Positions 59,001 to 64,000 of a stretch of DNA of 64,000 nucleotides are shown one piece after another. The translations under genes and the position numbers were made by a program. The notes under the pieces are model-generated. The model was not told where the DNA came from and searched no databases. It saw nothing but the letters and a program-made list of their open reading frames with translations. The DNA lies in the NCBI GenBank assembly GCA_026413225.1, contig CM048553.1, positions 138,702,690 through 138,766,689 of the forward strand. The letters run 5' to 3'. How positions within the stretch are numbered: the first letter of the stretch is position 1; each line of letters begins with the position of its first letter. The stretch is from Otis tarda. Its lineage: Eukaryota; Chordata; Aves; Otidiformes; Otididae.

Positions 59001-62000
59001 AGGCTGATAGTAAAATACATCTTGAACACCAGAGGGTAATGCCACAAGCTCCCATATTCACAGGCGAGGAAGGATTATGTCATTGCCATTATATCATTAC
59101 AAATATGACCCAGGAGCCATGGGAGACTTGCTCCCTCCTAGGCCAGGCAGGACAGCCAAGTGCTCCTCAGAAGCAGACTCAGCCATAGTCTTAGGGCTTG
59201 TAGACATCGGTGACTGCTCCTGATCAGACTGTTTACACGGCTCCAGTCACTTTCTTCCCTACCATCCTTGCTTTTTAGATTTCCTGACATTTCTATGGTT
59301 CCAGACTGCATCCTTGTACTTCAATTGAATGCACCATACTCAAGGCTCACTGATGTTTTAAATCATGACCTAGCCCTCAACCGCGGGCCTGCCTCGTGCA
59401 CACTTCCACTCTGGCTTTGGTACCTGCCTGTCTTGGTGCAAACCCTACTTTCTACTTCCATTACTTGCTTTCCTCCAGCTTCAGCTGGTGCACCCTGCTC
59501 CTTGGTAACACACATCAGTCACAACACGTATGCCTTTCTTTTCATGGAACCACCTTCTGAAGACGTAGTGGTACACCCTGAGAAACAGTAATGCCACTGC
59601 CAGGTTCATTATAGTCATTCTACTGTGAGCACTGTACAACAACAAGAAAATGGCACAGGTAGAGGTGGCATAGGGAGCAGCAGGATGATGGAGAACCCCT
59701 TTGTCTCCCATAGATGTTAATTTTTACAGAGATGTTTCTTGCGGAAGTGTTTTATAGGAACACGTCTTTGTTAAGGCTACTGCCGGCTAACATTGCATCT
59801 TCAGAATATATTTGACTTGTACTTACACCTAATTTTATTCCTCTCATAGTATATGCTGGTGGTACCCTCTGATAACTCTTTTGGAGAGGGAAGCCCTGTT
59901 TTGTACAATAGTGTTAGAAAGCGAGACTCCACGGTGGGTGTTGGCAAGAACTCAATTTTCTGGCAAATATCTTAGCTGCAGCAGTGATGGTGGGTAATTT
60001 CTGAAGAGAAGACATAGTTCTTACTGTGGGAATTTAAAACTCTCTGGACCATGGTAAAACACTGGTATGCAGTGCAGCATAAAACTAGCAGAGTTTGTTT
60101 AAGACTCTCAGTGATATGAAAGTTACTGACACTGTTTGAATAGCCACAGGCCTGTCTGAGGGGTCGAGAGGCTTCCTAGCAGCAAATAAGAACACTGCAA
60201 AAGGAAATGAATGTGCTTTGTGCGTATGCAGGAATGTACATCAAAAGCAGACTGAGGCTGGGTGATAGGCCCTTGCAAATCAAACCAACTCTGGAGATTG
60301 CTAGTATCAATAATATTTAAATGTCCAGGGTATCTTTTACTCCAGATATTCTGGGAAAGTGGCTATCGTCACAGCTCTGCGGTGATAACGTCTCCCTGAC
60401 GCTCTGGGAAAACAACTCTTTCCAGACCCCTGCAAACTGAACATTTTTTACATGGCACCCACTGAGTCGCTTGATGTCTCGGAGGCTCTGTCCAAGCTCC
60501 CTCCCTCCCCAGCATCAATGTTTTCCCAGGCAGGGCTCCTTGCTGCTCCGGAGTGCTTTGCTGGGGTGGCCACCCCACCTTGGGCCACCGCACTTCCACT
60601 TTTGCCCGTTGCTGCTTATGTCAGGTGTTCGCTTAGTCCACGCAGAGTTGTCTTTGCCATCACAGCTGGTACGTCACCCACACAGACAAGGTGGGCAGGG
60701 TCTGAGCCGGCAGCATTGTGGCAGCGCCAGCGCGAGCAAGCTGGCAACGCAGTGAGGGCTCTCCAGAGGATGCCCACAGGCCCGTGCAGGTGATGAAATT
60801 CCATGAGTTGACTTAAAAGGCATTTCTCAGCAGGTCTGACTTTTGCAGATGAGGCATGCACCTGGCAGAGAAGTCATCTGCTTTTGTAACTGCAGCTTAC
60901 AGCTTTCAGGAGCTAGGCCTTAAAAACATGAGACAAACACGTGAGCTGATGTCTGCAGAGCAAACAACTGACTAACACAGAAGATATCTGGGGAGGGGAC
61001 ATTGTAACATGCCCTAACTGGGGGGCATTCAGAGTCCCACTGTCCCCACGGTTACCCTTTCCTGCACCATTGCAGAGCTTTGGAAAGCTAAGAGACATTA
61101 GCAGGTGACAAACCTGCAAACTCAACATCCAAGATGCTCCTAAAATACAAGATATTTATAACTAAATGACTTGTCAGTATGAAATGGCTTACTAATGCTT
61201 GAACCCACATAGCCAGAAGTACGAGCAAACACAGTCACCGCCTAGGGTCTTCCATGTGTCCCCTTCTCATTTCCTTCTTGTCTCAGGCATCATTCAGCTT
61301 TCTTTTGGCCTCAGCTCCCCTGATGTCAGCCTGTAGGAAGATGCATTGTCTTTTATTCATTCACCCTGTCTGCTGTGAGAGCCTGACTTACACAGAAATA
61401 ACAAACCCCTCTTAGCTGGTGCCTCACTTGAAAGAAGTGCACTGTGCATCATGGAAAAAAAAAAAAAGGAGCCCAGCAAAACACTTAACGGCTGGGACCT
61501 ATGACAATAAACGTAAGGCTCTAAAAATTAGACTTGGCAAAAGTCATTGCAGATAAAATCAATAAGGAAAGGATAAGAATATATTAACACAAAATATTTC
61601 CTGGGGAAATGGAAAAAGTTTCATAAGAGTAGACTTTAACATCAACAGAGTTATCCAAAGGGCAAGAAAAAAATCTGTAGCCTTTCAGATGTTGGCCAAA
61701 AATGAAAGAAAAACAGGCGCTTTCTCAGTCAGGTCTGGCAGCAGCAGTCACCAGCAAAAGGAGCTCAAGTGGGGTGGCAACTGGGAATCCCCCAGCTTCT
61801 GCAGCGACCAGACCTGGAAGGATCTTTGTGTATCCTGAAGTTCAGCAATCTCCTTCCAGGTAGGAAAGACGGGGGTGGTTCTGAGGAGCTGCGCAGCCTT
61901 CAGGCATGGCCACTCATGCAGGTCTTCAGCTTCAACTGCAGTATGCTTCTGCTCTTGTTTTTTTGGCAAATCTTGCTTGACGCTGCCTTCTTGTGTCTTC

Positions 62001-64000
62001 TGCCCCCTGATGCTCACCATCACCTCTTCTGGTAACACTTCACTCTTTAGATTGAACGTGTGGCACCAGCTATGCCAGACCTCTTGTTAGTCTGCTCAGC
62101 TGCCTAGGCCAAGTCGGTTTTGAAAGATTTCTAGAGTCAAGACTCAGGAAAATCAAGTCAGTAGATATTTACTGGCTCCATGCTAGTACTGCTAGTCTTC
62201 CACTGCCCTGCCACGATGGCCTTTCAATGCTGAGTGAGGACAGACAAGTCGCTTTGCTGGGAAGTGATGAGCAGCGCAGGTGAGCTCGCTGCAATGCACA
62301 GAGGGTGCAATAAACCCTCTGTGAGTCTCACCTGAGTAAATGTCTTGTGGGTTCAGCTGCTGTGTCACTTTGGCTTTGCCAAGCAAAAGAAATAATTCAA
62401 ATGTAGGAAATGTAGCTCTCCAATGAAGACCTCAGGTTGTGAAATCTTCAAAGAGGCTGCTTCTGGCAGGTGGAGAAATGACAGAGGATGTGCCTGTGCT
62501 GACACTTAGCAGCTGGATGCCAACCTCAGCTCTTCACCTGGCGATGGGATTATTGCACCAGAGAGCACCTCTGATTTCTAGCTTCCAGCTTCTATTCTCC
62601 CTGCCCAGTTCCAAGAACCAAAAACGATATGTTAGATCTACACTTCCCTAGAGGACTTGCAAGTTAAATGTTAGCCCTGAGGAGCAGTGCACTGGAAGAG
62701 AAGGTTGTGGAAACACATTTCTTGACCATATTCAGCATTAACGTAAGTCTTACAGAATGGTTCAGGAATGGCAAGATGAGTCCACTTATGATACTGATAT
62801 CATAACAGGATGAACTGGATGTAAGTATGTATGCAGCTCATGACAACAATAGTTGTCATCTTGTCAACTGCAAATGCATGACACTTCTTCCCCTTGAGCT
62901 CATGTGTGGCATAATATCCTTTCGCAACTCTACTCATTGCCTATCTCTGGCACCCAAGCTGTAAACAGAACAGTCTCAAGAAGTTCGTCTCCCTGCGCTG
63001 TACAATTTTTCGCTATCAGTGGAGGAACATGCTGTTCAGCAACGAGTTCAAAGATCTGCTGCTGGTTTGCCTTTAATGTTCTGGTTTGCTTTTGGAATAC
63101 GCAATTAAAAAAATGGAAATATTTTTCCTGGCTTAGGATCCTTGACATGATGATGTTGTCCATCTTTCCAAATGTTTCCACGGTATTGTACTGCACTAAA
63201 ATGTCTGTGGTGTCTCCCTTTTGTAAGCTTTGTTCACAGAGGATGTTCTCCTGCTGTGGCAGAGACCTGTAGCTCTAGGACTTTATCTTATAATTTAAGC
63301 CACAAATTTCTGCGTCCTCTGTTCAAGGCCCAAAGTCAGCCAACAGGGAAGGAGGACTTCTCTGAGGGAGCGAATGCCATTGGCATGACATTTAGAGACT
63401 GGGCACAAGATCTCTGGTGTCTAGAAGGAGTGGTAACTATGGATTATGTGATTCTTTGCTCTAGTTTGCACAAGCAATTAGCTAATTTCAGGTCCCAGTT
63501 CTGCCAAATCTGCTGGCAGTAGCACTAGCAATAAATGTGTTTATTTCTTTTTAAGCCAAGTCTTTTCATACTCCTGGTGAGGTGCATCTAGGATTAGCAG
63601 TTACACAGAGGGATTAGGAGAGCATCCATCCTCTTTCAGCCAAAACCAGTTCCTCTTTACCAGTCAGCTTTTTCATCCCACCTAAACGCCCTTTGTGCTC
63701 CTCCATGCGGTGCTTGCCTGTCCCAAGAGCACAGCTCACTACAGAGCCATTTTAAGGGTGAAGAGACATTTGTCCCTGCATTTTCTAGGTCTGGAGGGAC
63801 CCTGTCCTTCCACAAGTGCTGGTAGCTCCAGCCAGCCAGGCGACACCGCAGTCAATCCCAGCCGTGCTGCTGGCACGCAGCCCTTCCCACCCATCGCCAT
63901 GCCAGTGGGGGCTGCCTTATCTTTATCCCCATTAACAGGCACAACAGTAGCTACGTGTGGTGGCTGCAGCCTTGTGCGTTTGATTGTGTGACCAGAGCTG
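56051..64000. other. Unassigned noncoding stretch, about 8 kb
   Basis: The longest frame starts at 55985 (137 codons, T-rich, incidental). A further frame at 62904-63272 (122 codons) has no recognised domain. An acceptor-like tract (ctctcattttccttccccatcag) ends at 58980. A mildly GC-rich patch lies at 60,440-60,800 and contains tacgtca, a CRE-like word, near 60,671. An A run lies at 61454-61467. No gene, RNA or named repeat was recognised. Confidence 0.5.

Overview
The window looks like bird nuclear DNA. It contains eight recognisable copies of CR1, the LINE family that dominates bird genomes. Several still carry the CR1 3' signature: the 'gttggaagggacctt' block, then short repeats of the attctatgat type instead of a poly(A) tail. 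The rest is AT-rich, single-copy-looking sequence without operons or closely packed frames. I found no confidently identifiable host protein gene, rRNA, tRNA or known small RNA. The window is best read as intergenic or large-intron DNA. The species cannot be named from the sequence.

Layout. 1-1.5 kb: unassigned. 1.5-2.9 kb: old, internally deleted CR1 (minus). About 3.8 kb: a strong isolated splice-acceptor-like site. 3.95-5.15 kb: two diverged copies of one segment, about 950 bp apart. 10.05-10.27 and 11.48-11.92 kb: CR1 3' ends (minus), with an E-box/AP-1 cluster between them. 12.97-13.27 kb: the only clear CpG-rich patch outside CR1, containing a good splice donor. 15.1 and 35.0-35.3 kb: possible LTR-like remnants. 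17.5 kb: a probable old sauropsid repeat. 27.36 kb: a 10-bp minisatellite. 29.5, 31.1 and 40.8 kb: CR1 copies on the plus strand. 32.4 kb: a possible signal-peptide-type first exon, weak. 39.1 kb: an AT-rich direct repeat.

The most informative region is 50.4-56 kb. A highly decayed CR1-clade LINE (minus) is split by two younger CR1 insertions in the same orientation. The first (50,693 to about 53,804) is nearly intact in its enzymatic part. It has an endonuclease frame of 418 codons and a reverse-transcriptase frame of 586 codons, with all recognisable catalytic residues present, separated by one frame break at a TGATG junction. The second (54,221-54,750) is 5'-truncated. The three pieces of the old LINE stay collinear with the young element used as a ruler, so the nesting order can be read directly.

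Functionally, the only proteins with a recognisable role are the CR1 endonuclease and reverse transcriptase, which together carry out target-primed reverse transcription. Everything else listed is a repeat, a candidate regulatory patch or a candidate exon, and is scored low. I did not find a convincing new biological system. The leads most worth checking are the diverged duplicated segment near 4-5 kb, the nested LINE, and the CpG patch at 13 kb.
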